64,000 nucleotides of DNA from Roseovarius sp. (GTDB taxonomy: Bacteria > Pseudomonadota > Alphaproteobacteria > Rhodobacterales > Rhodobacteraceae). The DNA lies in contig NZ_JAUCYU010000017.1 in assembly GCF_030373445.1 (NCBI RefSeq), positions 41,586 to 105,585 on the forward strand, written 5' to 3'. This document shows, one piece after another, positions 34,981-43,140 of the stretch. Each line of letters starts with the position of its first letter. Positions within the stretch are counted from its first letter, which is position 1. Below the pieces are notes generated by a model. It did no database searches and was not told the origin of the DNA. It saw only the letters and a program-made list of their open reading frames with translations. Made by a program: the position numbers and the translations under genes.

Positions 34981-35921
34981 TCATGTATCGGGATCCGTCT
35001 GACGTAAAGCGCGTGGCCAGCCTTGGGGCGGGGCCGATTGGCGGCGGCTGGACCGCGCATTTCCTGGCGCGCGGGTATGACGTGAATGCTTACATCCACG
35101 ACCCGGCGGAACGCGACGCGTTGATGGCGGTGGTCGAGACCGGGTGGGTGAGCCTGACCGGCCTGGGGCTGGCGCCGGGGGCGTCGATGGATCGGCTGAC
35201 GGTGACGAGCGATCTGGCCGAGGCCGTTGAGGGCGTTGATTTCATTCAGGAAAGCGCGCCGGAGCGGCTGGATGTGAAACAGGCGTTGTACCGGCGGCTC
35301 GGGGAATTGGTGCCGGCGGAGGTGGTGATCGGGTCGTCGACCTCCGGCCTGACGATGACGGAGATTGCCGCGGAGTGTGCGACGCCGGGGCGCTGTGTGA
35401 TCGGGCATCCGTTCAACCCGCCCTACCTGTTGCCGCTGGTCGAGATTATCGGGGGGAAACAGACGGATAAGGCGGCGGTAGCGTGGACTGCGGCGTTCTA
35501 CGAGGTGGCGGGGAAGGCGCCGCTGGTGATGAAGAAGGAGGTGCCGGGGTTCGTGGCGACGCGGTTGCAGGAAGCGTTGTGGCGGGAGGCGCTGCACATG
35601 GTGGCCAATGGCGAGGCCACGCCGGAAGACATTGATATCGCTTTGAAAAACGGGCCGGCGCCGCGGATGGCGGTGCAGGGGCAGTGCATGGCGTTTCACG
35701 TGGCATGCGGTGAGGGCGGGATGGCCACGAACCTGGATCAGTTCGGGCCGGCACTGAAATGGCCGTGGACACGGCTGGAGGCGCCGGAGCTGACGAAAGA
35801 TCTGAGAAATCAGATGGTTGACGGGTGTAACGCCATGGCAGGGGACAGGGATTTCCGGGATATGGCGGCGGAACGGGATCGCAAGATCGTGGCGGTTCTG
35901 AAGGCGGTCAGGGACGGCTGA
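34977..35921 (+). CDS. lcdH: L-carnitine 3-dehydrogenase
   Basis: 314 residues of the 3-hydroxyacyl-CoA dehydrogenase fold. The NAD-binding motif is LGAGPIGGGWTAHFLARG; then GSSTSGLTMTEIA, GHPFNPPYLLPLVEI and FVATRLQEALWREALHMV. These segments match the L-carnitine dehydrogenase branch more than beta-oxidation enzymes. It oxidises L-carnitine to 3-dehydrocarnitine. Two ATGs (34977 and 34983) are possible. The next gene of the pathway, a BKACE enzyme, is 1.25 kb on, beyond the convergent regulator. Confidence 0.85.
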   Translation: MIMYRDPSDVKRVASLGAGPIGGGWTAHFLARGYDVNAYIHDPAERDALMAVVETGWVSLTGLGLAPGASMDRLTVTSDLAEAVEGVDFIQESAPERLDVKQALYRRLGELVPAEVVIGSSTSGLTMTEIAAECATPGRCVIGHPFNPPYLLPLVEIIGGKQTDKAAVAWTAAFYEVAGKAPLVMKKEVPGFVATRLQEALWREALHMVANGEATPEDIDIALKNGPAPRMAVQGQCMAFHVACGEGGMATNLDQFGPALKWPWTRLEAPELTKDLRNQMVDGCNAMAGDRDFRDMAAERDRKIVAVLKAVRDG

Positions 35922-35938
35922 CGGGGTCGAAACCCGAC

Positions 35939-35993
35939 GTCGGTATAACGTCGGTATTTTGTCGGTATTGCGTCGGTGCGCGGTCGGTAAGGA
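35939..35993. repeat. Five tandem 11-bp repeats
   Basis: GTCGGTATAAC, GTCGGTATTTT, GTCGGTATTGC, GTCGGTGCGCG and GTCGGTAAGGA follow each other with an exact 11-bp period and a constant GTCGGT core. They end at the base before the stop codon of the convergent regulator gene and start 17 bases after the carnitine dehydrogenase stop. No terminator is visible. Confidence 0.9.
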
Positions 35994-37055
35994 TCAGCCG
36001 CGCATCCGCTGGTTCACCTGGAACGTGTCGAGATATTTCGACAGCGTGCCGGGCCACGTGGGTGCGTCTTCCTGCTCGGGCCAGGCCTGGCGGTATTCGC
36101 TGGGCCGGCGGCCAAAGCATTTGCGGAACGCATAGGCGAAATGCGACAGCGAGTTGAAGCCCGAGGCGGCGGAGATTTCGCGTACACCGAGATCGGTGGA
36201 GATGAGCAGCACGCGGGCGTGCTGGAGCCTCAGGAGCAGGCCGAACTGCACCACCGAACAGCCCATCGCCTGGTTGAACTGGCGTTCCAGTTGCCGCTGG
36301 GAGATGCCGACCTGTTTGGCGATATCCGGCACGGGGAGCGGTTCGGAGATGTTCGCCTCGATCAGGTCGATGGCCGCCGCCACCCCCGGCGGCAGGCTTT
36401 CGGTGCCCCGGCCCAGCGTCTTGCGCTGGGGGGCGTTCGCGGGGCGCACCGGGTGGTGCATGATGTTGTCGGAAATTTCGCCCACCAGCCCCGCCCCGTG
36501 ATCGGCGCGGATGAGGTGCAGCATCAGGTCGGTGGCCGAAGTGGAGCCGGCGCAGGTCATGATCTTGCCGTCGAGGGTGAAGAGCTGTTCGGCGGCGAGG
36601 ACGTCGGGAAACTTCTCCTGGAAGCCCGCGAGGTAGGACCAGTGCGTCGTCGCCTGCCGCCCGGCGAGAAGGCCCGCGCGGGCGAAGACGTAGGGCGCCA
36701 TCTCGACGGCGCAGAGGCGGATGCCCATCCGCGCCTGCCGCCTGAGCCACGATATGAGCGCGGCATCGGCGTAGTGCTCGGCCCCCCAGCTTCCGGCGAC
36801 GATGACGAGATCGTCGCGGGTGAGTTTCTCGGGCAGCGGGCCGCACGCGAGGGTCATGCCGTTGCTGGCGGTGACCTCGCCGGGATGCACGGAATGGAAG
36901 TCATGCCGGTAGAGCGGCGACGCCGAAAGGTAGTTGGCGATGCGCGCCGGTTCCAACAGGCTGACGAGCCCCATCATGTTGAAACGCGGCAGCAGCACGC
37001 AGGCGATTCGGGCGGGGCTGGGCGCGGTTTTCTGCGGTTGGGCAGCGGCGGACAT
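35994..37055 (-). CDS. GlxA/CdhR-type transcriptional regulator (DJ-1/PfpI plus AraC domains)
   Basis: 353 residues from ATG 37055, with GGAG shortly upstream. The first 200 residues form a DJ-1/PfpI-like domain (LLPRFNMMGLVSLLEPARIAN; AGLLAGRQATTHW), and the C-terminus is an AraC double helix-turn-helix (VPDIAKQVGISQRQLERQF; LGVREISAASGFNSLSHFAYAFRK). This is the architecture of CdhR and GbdR, which regulate carnitine and betaine catabolism in Pseudomonas. Placed between carnitine dehydrogenase and BKACE genes, a CdhR-like activator role is likely. The open frame to 37961 is antisense extension. Confidence 0.88.
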   Translation of the reverse strand: MSAAAQPQKTAPSPARIACVLLPRFNMMGLVSLLEPARIANYLSASPLYRHDFHSVHPGEVTASNGMTLACGPLPEKLTRDDLVIVAGSWGAEHYADAALISWLRRQARMGIRLCAVEMAPYVFARAGLLAGRQATTHWSYLAGFQEKFPDVLAAEQLFTLDGKIMTCAGSTSATDLMLHLIRADHGAGLVGEISDNIMHHPVRPANAPQRKTLGRGTESLPPGVAAAIDLIEANISEPLPVPDIAKQVGISQRQLERQFNQAMGCSVVQFGLLLRLQHARVLLISTDLGVREISAASGFNSLSHFAYAFRKCFGRRPSEYRQAWPEQEDAPTWPGTLSKYLDTFQVNQRMRG

Positions 37056-37087
37056 GGCGCTCTCCGGGCGGCGGATAGGTGAAGAAT

Positions 37088-37126
37088 TTCGCCAGCCATA
37101 GCTGAAATCCGGCGAATAATCGACAC
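37088..37126. promoter_or_regulatory. Probable operator between regulator and BKACE operon
   Basis: TTCGCC (37088-37093) and GGCGAA (37111-37116) form an inverted repeat 17 bases apart. Overlapping the second arm is GCGAATAATCGACAC (37112-37126), which recurs exactly, inverted, at 31561-31575. The site is in the 117-base divergent gap. Confidence 0.65.
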
Positions 37127-37172
37127 TATTTGCGCCGCCCGGGCCCACACTCGAAGAAAAGAGGGAGCGCAC

Positions 37173-38060
37173 ATGAACTTCGAAGTGATCCTGACCTGCG
37201 CCGTCACGGGCGCCGGGGATACCACGGGCAAGAGCCCGCACGTGCCGGTCACACCGCGCGAAGTGGCCGATGCCGCGATCGAGGCCGCCAAGGCCGGTGC
37301 GGCCATCGCCCACCTGCATGTGCGCGATCCGGAGACGGGCAAGGGCTCGCGCGATGTGGGGCTTTTCGAGGAGGCCGTCGCGCTGGTGCGCGAGAGCGAT
37401 ACGGACGTGGTGATCAACCTCACCGCCGGGATGGGGGGCGACTGGGCGCCCTCGGCCGACGACCCGTCGATGCCCGGCCCCGGCACCGACATGATCGGGC
37501 CCGACGAGCGGCTGGCGCATGTGAAGGCGTGCCTGCCCGAAATCTGTTCGCTCGATTGCGGGACGCTGAATTTTTCCGACACCGACGATATCTATATTTC
37601 GACACCGCCCACCCTTCGGCGCATGGCCGGGCTGGTGCAGGAGTGGGGCGTGAAGCCCGAGCTGGAGGTGTTCGACCTTGGCCATATCCGGTTTGCCAAG
37701 CAGATGGTGGCCGAGGGGCTGATCGCCGATCCGCCGATGTTCCAGCTGTGCCTTGGCATCCCGTGGGGCGCCGACGCGACGGTCGAGACGATGGCGGCGA
37801 TGAAGGCGCAGCTTCCGGCGGGCGCAAGCTGGGCCAGTTTCGGGATTTCCCGGATGCAGATGCCGATGCTGGCCGCCGCCGTGGCGATGGGCGGCAACGT
37901 CCGCGTGGGGCTGGAGGACAACATCTATCTCGATCGCGGCGTGCTGGCCACGAACGGGCAATTGGTCACCCGCGCGGTCGAAATCATCGAGCGGATGGGC
38001 GGCCGGGCCGTCACGCCGCAGGAGGCGCGCAACAAGCTCAAGCTGAGAGGGGCCGATTGA
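37173..38060 (+). CDS. BKACE (DUF849) enzyme, probable 3-dehydrocarnitine cleavage enzyme
   Basis: 295 residues. The metal-binding HLH motif of this family is H47-L-H49 (IAHLHVRDP), followed by VVINLTAG, a FGISRMQMPM segment and VGLEDNIYLDRG. BKACE enzymes condense a beta-keto acid with acetyl-CoA and cleave it; with dehydrocarnitine the products are betainyl-CoA and acetoacetate. Next to L-carnitine dehydrogenase and a CdhR-like regulator, dehydrocarnitine is the best substrate guess. It is the first gene of a plus-strand row that also holds an importer. Confidence 0.85.
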   Translation: MNFEVILTCAVTGAGDTTGKSPHVPVTPREVADAAIEAAKAGAAIAHLHVRDPETGKGSRDVGLFEEAVALVRESDTDVVINLTAGMGGDWAPSADDPSMPGPGTDMIGPDERLAHVKACLPEICSLDCGTLNFSDTDDIYISTPPTLRRMAGLVQEWGVKPELEVFDLGHIRFAKQMVAEGLIADPPMFQLCLGIPWGADATVETMAAMKAQLPAGASWASFGISRMQMPMLAAAVAMGGNVRVGLEDNIYLDRGVLATNGQLVTRAVEIIERMGGRAVTPQEARNKLKLRGAD

Positions 38061-39061
38061 TGGCCGAGGCCGCCAAAGGTGGGCTGAGCCTGACCGGGCT
38101 GACCAAGCGCTTCGGCGGGGTCGTGGCGGTGGACGATATCGACCTCGAGATTCAGCGCGGCGAGTTCCTGACCCTGCTGGGCCCGTCCGGGTCGGGCAAG
38201 ACGACGCTTCTGATGATGATCGCCGGGTTCCTCGATATCTCGGCGGGGGACATCCTTCTGGATGGCGCGTCGATCAAGACCGTGCCGGCGGAGAAGCGCA
38301 ATTTCGGGATGGTGTTCCAGGGCTATGCCCTCTTCCCGCACATGACCGTGCGGCAGAACGTGGGCTATGCGCTGGACGTGCGCGGGCGGCCAAAGGCCGA
38401 GATCGAGGCGCGGGTGGACGAGATGTTGGAGCTGGTGCAGCTTCAGGATTTCGGCCACCGCAAGCCGGGGCAATTGTCAGGCGGGCAGCAGCAGCGGGTG
38501 GCGCTTGCGCGGGCGTTGTGTTTCGCACCGCCGGTTCTGTTGCTCGACGAGCCGCTGGGCGCGCTCGACAAGAAGCTGCGGATCGAGGTGCAGGACCAGC
38601 TCAAGGACATTCACAGGCGGGTCGGCACAACGTTCATCTACGTGACGCATGACCAGGAAGAGGCGCTGTCGATGTCCGACCGGATCGTGATCATGCAGAA
38701 CGGGCGGATCGAGCAGCTGGGCACGCCCACGGAATTGTACGAACGCCCGCGGACACGATTCGCGGCGGGGTTCCTGGGGAAGAGCAATTTCCTCGACCTC
38801 GATGACGGCACCTATGCGCTGCGCCCCGAGAAGATCGACCTGGCGCCCGCCGGCCGGATCAACGGCGCGGCGCGGCTGTCGGGCACGATCAGCGACATCA
38901 CCTATTTCGGCGCCATGCGGAAATACATGGTCGCGGTCGAGGGCCGTCAGCCCATCGAGGTGGATGTGGATGCGTGGCGCAATCCGCATGAGCTGCAACA
39001 AGGGCAGGCTGTCGACCTGGCCTGGGCCGATCATGCCGCCGTGCGGCTGGACGAGAGTTGA
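38060..39061 (+). CDS. ABC transporter ATP-binding protein, PotA-like
   Basis: 333 residues. The ATG at 38060 overlaps the BKACE stop as TGATG. Walker A GPSGSGKTT, signature LSGGQQQRVALARALC, Walker B LLLDEPLGALD, H-loop VTHDQEEALSMSD, and a C-terminal TOBE-like region (ALRPEKIDLAPAG). It powers the third spermidine/putrescine-type importer, presumably for carnitine or butyrobetaine given the enzymes around it. Confidence 0.92.
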   Translation: MAEAAKGGLSLTGLTKRFGGVVAVDDIDLEIQRGEFLTLLGPSGSGKTTLLMMIAGFLDISAGDILLDGASIKTVPAEKRNFGMVFQGYALFPHMTVRQNVGYALDVRGRPKAEIEARVDEMLELVQLQDFGHRKPGQLSGGQQQRVALARALCFAPPVLLLDEPLGALDKKLRIEVQDQLKDIHRRVGTTFIYVTHDQEEALSMSDRIVIMQNGRIEQLGTPTELYERPRTRFAAGFLGKSNFLDLDDGTYALRPEKIDLAPAGRINGAARLSGTISDITYFGAMRKYMVAVEGRQPIEVDVDAWRNPHELQQGQAVDLAWADHAAVRLDES

Positions 39062-39072
39062 AGACCCGAAAC

Positions 39073-39114
39073 GGCGCAAGGGCAAAGCGCCGCAAAATAA
39101 GGGCCGGAGAGGCC
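39073..39114 (+). other. Two small intercistronic hairpins before the binding-protein gene
   Basis: GGCGC/GCGCC (39073-39091) and GGCC/GGCC (about 39103-39114) occupy the 78-base gap between ATPase and binding-protein genes. They are weak and lack T-runs. They may help set separate expression of the binding protein. Confidence 0.35.
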
Positions 39115-39139
39115 CGCCACCAGCAAGGAGAGACTTGAG

Positions 39140-40249
39140 ATGCAAGACAAGCAATTCATGAAGGAGACGCTTCTTCAGAGCGCCCATGCCTACAGGGACG
39201 GCCGGATGGACCGGCGCACCTTCCTCGCGCTCTGCGGCGCGTCGGGCGTGGCGATGTCGGCGGTGATGGCAGGCGACGCCAAGGCCGCCGCCGATCACAT
39301 CGTGATGTGGAACTGGGGCGGGATTTCCGAGGAGTGCCACGGCAAGGCCATTGGCGAACCGTTCGAGGAAAAGACCGGGATGGGCATGCAGTTCGACACC
39401 TCGGGCCCGCTGGAAGGCAAGATCCGCGAGATGGTCGACAGCGGCAACGTGACGGCGGATGTGTGCGATGCGGACCTTTTCAACGCCGTGTCGCTTGGGC
39501 CGACGGGGCATCTCGAGGCGATCGACTATGACATCGTCAGCAAGGACCGGACCCTGCCGCAATATGCGCTGGAATACGGGGTGTCGATCATCCTTTACGG
39601 TTATGCCTTCGTCTATGACACCGAGGTTTACGGGGACAATCCGCCGAAGGACTGGGCGGATTTCTTCGACACCGAGAACTTCCCCGGCACGCGGGCGCTT
39701 TACAAGTGGGCGAACGGGTCGCTGGAAGGCGCCTTGATGGCGGACGGGGTGGCCGGTGACGAGCTTTACCCGCTCGACATGGAGCGGGCGCTGACCAAGA
39801 TCAAATCGATCAAGGATGACAGCATCTACTGGGGGTCGGGCTCGGAAGTGCATTCGATGTGCATCAGCGGCGAGGCGTCGATGGCGATCATCTGGCAGAA
39901 CCGCGGCAAGAACATCGAGGAGGATACCGAGGGCCGCTACAAGCTGGTGAACAACCAGGCGATGGCGATGCCGGGCGCGTATATCGTGCCCAAGGGCAAC
40001 CCGGCGGGGCGCGAGGCGGTGATGAAGTTCATCGCCACCGCGCAGGAGGTGCCGTCGCAGCTGATGATCCTCGACTGCCTGGGGATGACGCCGTCGAACC
40101 CCGAGGCGTTCTCGGAGATCCCGGAAGAGCAGCAGCCCTATGCCATCACGTCGGAGCAGAACATCGACAAGATCGTCTATAACGATCCGGTCTGGTGGGG
40201 CGAGAATGGCAGCGAGGCGGTGAACGCCTTCCTCGAAGCGATCAGCTAG
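39140..40249 (+). CDS. ABC transporter substrate-binding protein, PotD-like, Tat signal
   Basis: 369 residues, AAGGAG upstream. The N-terminus has a twin-arginine-type signal (DRRTFLALCGASGVAM), so it is likely exported folded. The mature part starts DHIVMWNWGGISEE and continues with GYAFVYDTEVYGDNPP and KDWADFFDTENFPG, as in the extracellular solute-binding family 1 (spermidine/putrescine type). It is the capture protein of the third importer; the ligand is probably a carnitine-type quaternary amine. Confidence 0.88.
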   Translation: MQDKQFMKETLLQSAHAYRDGRMDRRTFLALCGASGVAMSAVMAGDAKAAADHIVMWNWGGISEECHGKAIGEPFEEKTGMGMQFDTSGPLEGKIREMVDSGNVTADVCDADLFNAVSLGPTGHLEAIDYDIVSKDRTLPQYALEYGVSIILYGYAFVYDTEVYGDNPPKDWADFFDTENFPGTRALYKWANGSLEGALMADGVAGDELYPLDMERALTKIKSIKDDSIYWGSGSEVHSMCISGEASMAIIWQNRGKNIEEDTEGRYKLVNNQAMAMPGAYIVPKGNPAGREAVMKFIATAQEVPSQLMILDCLGMTPSNPEAFSEIPEEQQPYAITSEQNIDKIVYNDPVWWGENGSEAVNAFLEAIS

Positions 40250-40255
40250 GTCGAA

Positions 40256-40294
40256 CCGGCCCGCCCGGTGCGCGTGATGCGCCGAGCGGGCCGG
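40256..40294 (+). other. Strong intercistronic hairpin after binding-protein gene
   Basis: A 9-bp stem CCGGCCCGC / GCGGGCCGG (40256-40264, 40286-40294) contains an inner stem GGTGCG/TGCGCC with two wobble pairs. It begins 7 bases after the binding-protein stop and ends before the permease. Only a short T-run (GGGTTT) follows, so partial termination or mRNA protection is possible. Confidence 0.65.
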
Positions 40295-40316
40295 GTTTCC
40301 AACGCCCGGACATGCG

Positions 40317-41171
40317 ATGATGCAGGCACTCACACGACATATCAGCCCCGGATGGCTTCTGGTTGCGCCCTTCTTCCTCGTGGTGGTGGCGTTCTACCTC
40401 GGGCCGCTTGCCAATATCCTGTGGCTGAGCGTGACCGACCCGGAGCCGGGGCTGGGGAATTACGAGAAGCTTGTCGAATCCGACGCGCTGGCGCGGATCC
40501 TCTGGACGACCTTCCGCACCTGCGCGATCACCACCGTCTTCAGCGTGGCGATCGGTTATTGCCTAGCCTACGCGATGGTGCATGCGCACCAGAAGAACCA
40601 GAACATCATGCTGACGCTCTTGCTGATCAGCTTCTGGATCTCAGTGCTTGTCCGCACCTTCGCGTGGCTGATGCTGCTGGGCCATAATGGCCTTGTGAAC
40701 AACGGGATGGAGGCGATCGGCCTGATCGACCGGCCCGTGCGCTTCATGCGCAACGAGCTGGGCGTGCTGATCGGGATGGTGCATTACATGGTGCCCTATG
40801 CCGTGCTGCCGCTGATGGCGAACATGCAGACGCTCGACCCGCGCGTCATGGCCGCCTCGCGCAACCTTGGCGCCAACGGGGTGCAGACCTTCCGGCGGAT
40901 CTATCTGCCGCTGACCATTCCCGGCCTCGTGGCCTCTTCCCTGCTGGTCTTCATCCTGAGCCTTGGCTTTTACGTGACGCCCGCGATCCTGGGCGGGGGC
41001 AAGGTGCTGATGGTGGCCGAATATATCAGCGTGCAGCTTCTGGTGACGCTCCAATGGGGCACGGCCGCGATGCTGGGCACGCTGATGCTGATCGGGGTGC
41101 TGGCGCTTCTATGGATCATGTCGCGGTTCATGCAGCTTTCGGCCGTCTTCGGCGGGGGGGCGACACGATGA
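40317..41171 (+). CDS. ABC transporter permease, PotB-like
   Basis: 284 residues (or 283 from the second ATG). Six helices, LISFWISVLVRTFAWLMLL and an EAA-like loop (MAASRNLGANGVQTFRRIYLP) mark the PotB group. It overlaps the following permease as ATGA. It forms the membrane pore of the third importer. Confidence 0.92.
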   Translation: MMQALTRHISPGWLLVAPFFLVVVAFYLGPLANILWLSVTDPEPGLGNYEKLVESDALARILWTTFRTCAITTVFSVAIGYCLAYAMVHAHQKNQNIMLTLLLISFWISVLVRTFAWLMLLGHNGLVNNGMEAIGLIDRPVRFMRNELGVLIGMVHYMVPYAVLPLMANMQTLDPRVMAASRNLGANGVQTFRRIYLPLTIPGLVASSLLVFILSLGFYVTPAILGGGKVLMVAEYISVQLLVTLQWGTAAMLGTLMLIGVLALLWIMSRFMQLSAVFGGGATR

Positions 41172-41971
41172 GGCCGGGGCTTTTCGCCAAGCTGAACGTC
41201 GTGGGCGCGTGGCTGGCGCTGCTCTTCCTGGTGCTGCCGGCGCTGATTGCCATTCCGGTGTCGCTGACGCCGAAGCGGTTTCTGTCGATGCCCAAGGGCG
41301 AGTATTCGCTCCGGCATTTCGAGACCCTGTTCACCAGCCCCGAATGGCTGTCGAGTTTCGCGCAAAGCGGAATCATCGCGGCGAGCACCGCTTTGCTGGC
41401 GACCTCGCTCGGCACGCTCTGCGCCATCGGCCTGTGGCGGGTCACGTCGCGTTACACGGAGGTGGTGCGCGCCTTCCTGCTGCTGCCGCTGATCATTCCG
41501 CAGATCATCTCGGCCATGGTGTTCTATCGCCTGCTGGTGCCCATGGGGCTGATCGACAGCTACCCGGGCCTGATCCTCGCCCATACGGTTCTGGCAACGC
41601 CGCTGGTACTGATCACCGTCAGCGCGAGCCTTGCCAATTTCGACCCCAAGCTCGAACAGGCCAGCCGCAACCTTGGCGCGCCGTCTTGGGTGACGATGCG
41701 ACGTGTGATCCTGCCGTCGATCAAGCCCGGCGTGGTGGCCGGGGCGCTTTTCGCCTTCATCCTGAGCTGGGACGAGATCGTCGTCACGCTCTTCATCTCG
41801 AAATTCACCGTCTACACCCTGCCCCGGCGGATGTGGAACGGCATCCGCGAGAACACCGACCCGACCGTGGCGGCAGCGGCCGTCGTGCTGATCGGCGTCA
41901 CGCTTCTGGCCTTCGTCATTTACGCCCTGCTGGCGCGCCGCCGCGCGCAGATGGCTGTTGCAGAGGAATAA
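41168..41971 (+). CDS. ABC transporter permease, PotC-like
   Basis: 267 residues. The ATG at 41168 overlaps the previous stop; the frame is open further upstream but that part is the other permease. Six helices, an EAA loop (LEQASRNLGAPSWVTMRRVIL) and FAFILSWDEIVVTLFIS near the end are PotC features. Five bases separate it from the acyl-CoA dehydrogenase gene, so transport and catabolism are co-transcribed. Confidence 0.92.
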   Translation: MRPGLFAKLNVVGAWLALLFLVLPALIAIPVSLTPKRFLSMPKGEYSLRHFETLFTSPEWLSSFAQSGIIAASTALLATSLGTLCAIGLWRVTSRYTEVVRAFLLLPLIIPQIISAMVFYRLLVPMGLIDSYPGLILAHTVLATPLVLITVSASLANFDPKLEQASRNLGAPSWVTMRRVILPSIKPGVVAGALFAFILSWDEIVVTLFISKFTVYTLPRRMWNGIRENTDPTVAAAAVVLIGVTLLAFVIYALLARRRAQMAVAEE

Positions 41972-41976
41972 CCCCC

Positions 41977-43137
41977 ATGAACTTCCACGTGAGCCATGAA
42001 AACGACCTGCTTCTGAAGACCGTCAAGAGCTTCATGGAAGACGAGATGTTCCCGCACGAGGAAATGGTCGACCGCACCGGCGAGGTGCCCGAGGAGCTGG
42101 GCCGCCGGATCGAGGCGAAGGCCAAGGAGCTGGGGCTCTACGCCTGCAACCTGCCGGAAGAGGTGGGCGGCGGGGGCCTTGGCATCGACGCGATGCACCT
42201 GATCGAGCGGGAATACGGCAAGACCTCCCACGCGCTCCACAGCTGGGCGGCGCGGCCGACCGAGATTTTGCTCGCCTGCGAGGGGGAGCAGCGGGAGAAA
42301 TACCTGCTGCCATGCGTGACCGGCGAAAAGCGCGAGCTGTTCGGCCTGACCGAGCCCGAGGCCGGGTCGGACGTGATGGGGATGAAGACGAATGCCCGCA
42401 AGGATGGCGATGACTGGATCCTGAACGGCTCGAAGCATTTCATTTCCGGGCCCTGCATGCCCGATTTCGCCATCGTCTTCGCCGCCACCGGCGAGGACGA
42501 GACGAAGCGCGGCAAGCGCAAGCGGGTGACGGCGTTCCTGGTCGACGTGGGCACGCCGGGGTTCGACTGTCGCGAGGGGAACAAGTGCGTCAGCTATCGC
42601 GGCTACAAAACCTACCAGCTTTCCTTCGACGATGTGCGGCTGGGGCCGGGGCAGATCCTGGGCGAAGAGGGCCGCGGGCTGGAGCTTTCGGGCAAGTGGC
42701 TTGGCATGGGGCGCATCTGGGTCGGGGCCTGCTGTTGCGGCAAGGCCGAGCGGATACTGGAGATGGCGACGGAATGGGCCGCCAGCCGGAAGCAGTTCGG
42801 CCAGCCCATCGGGCGGTTCCAGGCGACGGGGTTCCGGTTGGCCGACGGAGCCATGAACCTGCGCGCCGCCGACCTTATGGTGGCCGACGCGGTGGAGCGT
42901 GCCGGGCGGGGCGCGATGGAGGATGCCGATGCGGCGATGGTGAAGGTCTATTGTTCCGAGATGCTGAACCGGATCGCCGACGACGCGGTGCAGATTTACG
43001 GCGGCATGGGGTTGATGGAAGAGCTGCCGATCCAGCGCCTGTGGCGGGATTCGCGGCTGGAGCGCATCTGGGACGGCACCAGCGAGATCCAGCGGCATAT
43101 CATCACCCGGTCGATCCTGCGGCCGCTGGGCGCGTGA
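41977..43137 (+). CDS. Acyl-CoA dehydrogenase, probable gamma-butyrobetainyl-CoA dehydrogenase
   Basis: 386 residues from ATG 41977 with AGGA upstream. Typical ACAD order: LFGLTEPEAGSDV (FAD site), WILNGSKHFISG, ASRKQFGQPIGRFQA, QIYGGMGLMEELPIQRLWRD and WDGTSEIQRHI near the end. Context with CaiD-like and CoA-ligase genes suggests oxidation of gamma-butyrobetainyl-CoA to crotonobetainyl-CoA. The family is certain, the substrate inferred. Electrons would go to ETF, which is not in the window. Confidence 0.85.
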   Translation: MNFHVSHENDLLLKTVKSFMEDEMFPHEEMVDRTGEVPEELGRRIEAKAKELGLYACNLPEEVGGGGLGIDAMHLIEREYGKTSHALHSWAARPTEILLACEGEQREKYLLPCVTGEKRELFGLTEPEAGSDVMGMKTNARKDGDDWILNGSKHFISGPCMPDFAIVFAATGEDETKRGKRKRVTAFLVDVGTPGFDCREGNKCVSYRGYKTYQLSFDDVRLGPGQILGEEGRGLELSGKWLGMGRIWVGACCCGKAERILEMATEWAASRKQFGQPIGRFQATGFRLADGAMNLRAADLMVADAVERAGRGAMEDADAAMVKVYCSEMLNRIADDAVQIYGGMGLMEELPIQRLWRDSRLERIWDGTSEIQRHIITRSILRPLGA

Positions 43138-43140
43138 CGC

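Noticed and set aside
35994..37961. A 655-residue version of the GlxA-type regulator
   Set aside because: The extra 300 residues are antisense to the BKACE gene and lack motifs; ATG 37055 has a good ribosome site.
41209..43137. A 642-residue version of the acyl-CoA dehydrogenase
   Set aside because: The N-terminal third is an alternative frame of the PotC-like permease; the ACAD family length is about 386 residues from ATG 41977.
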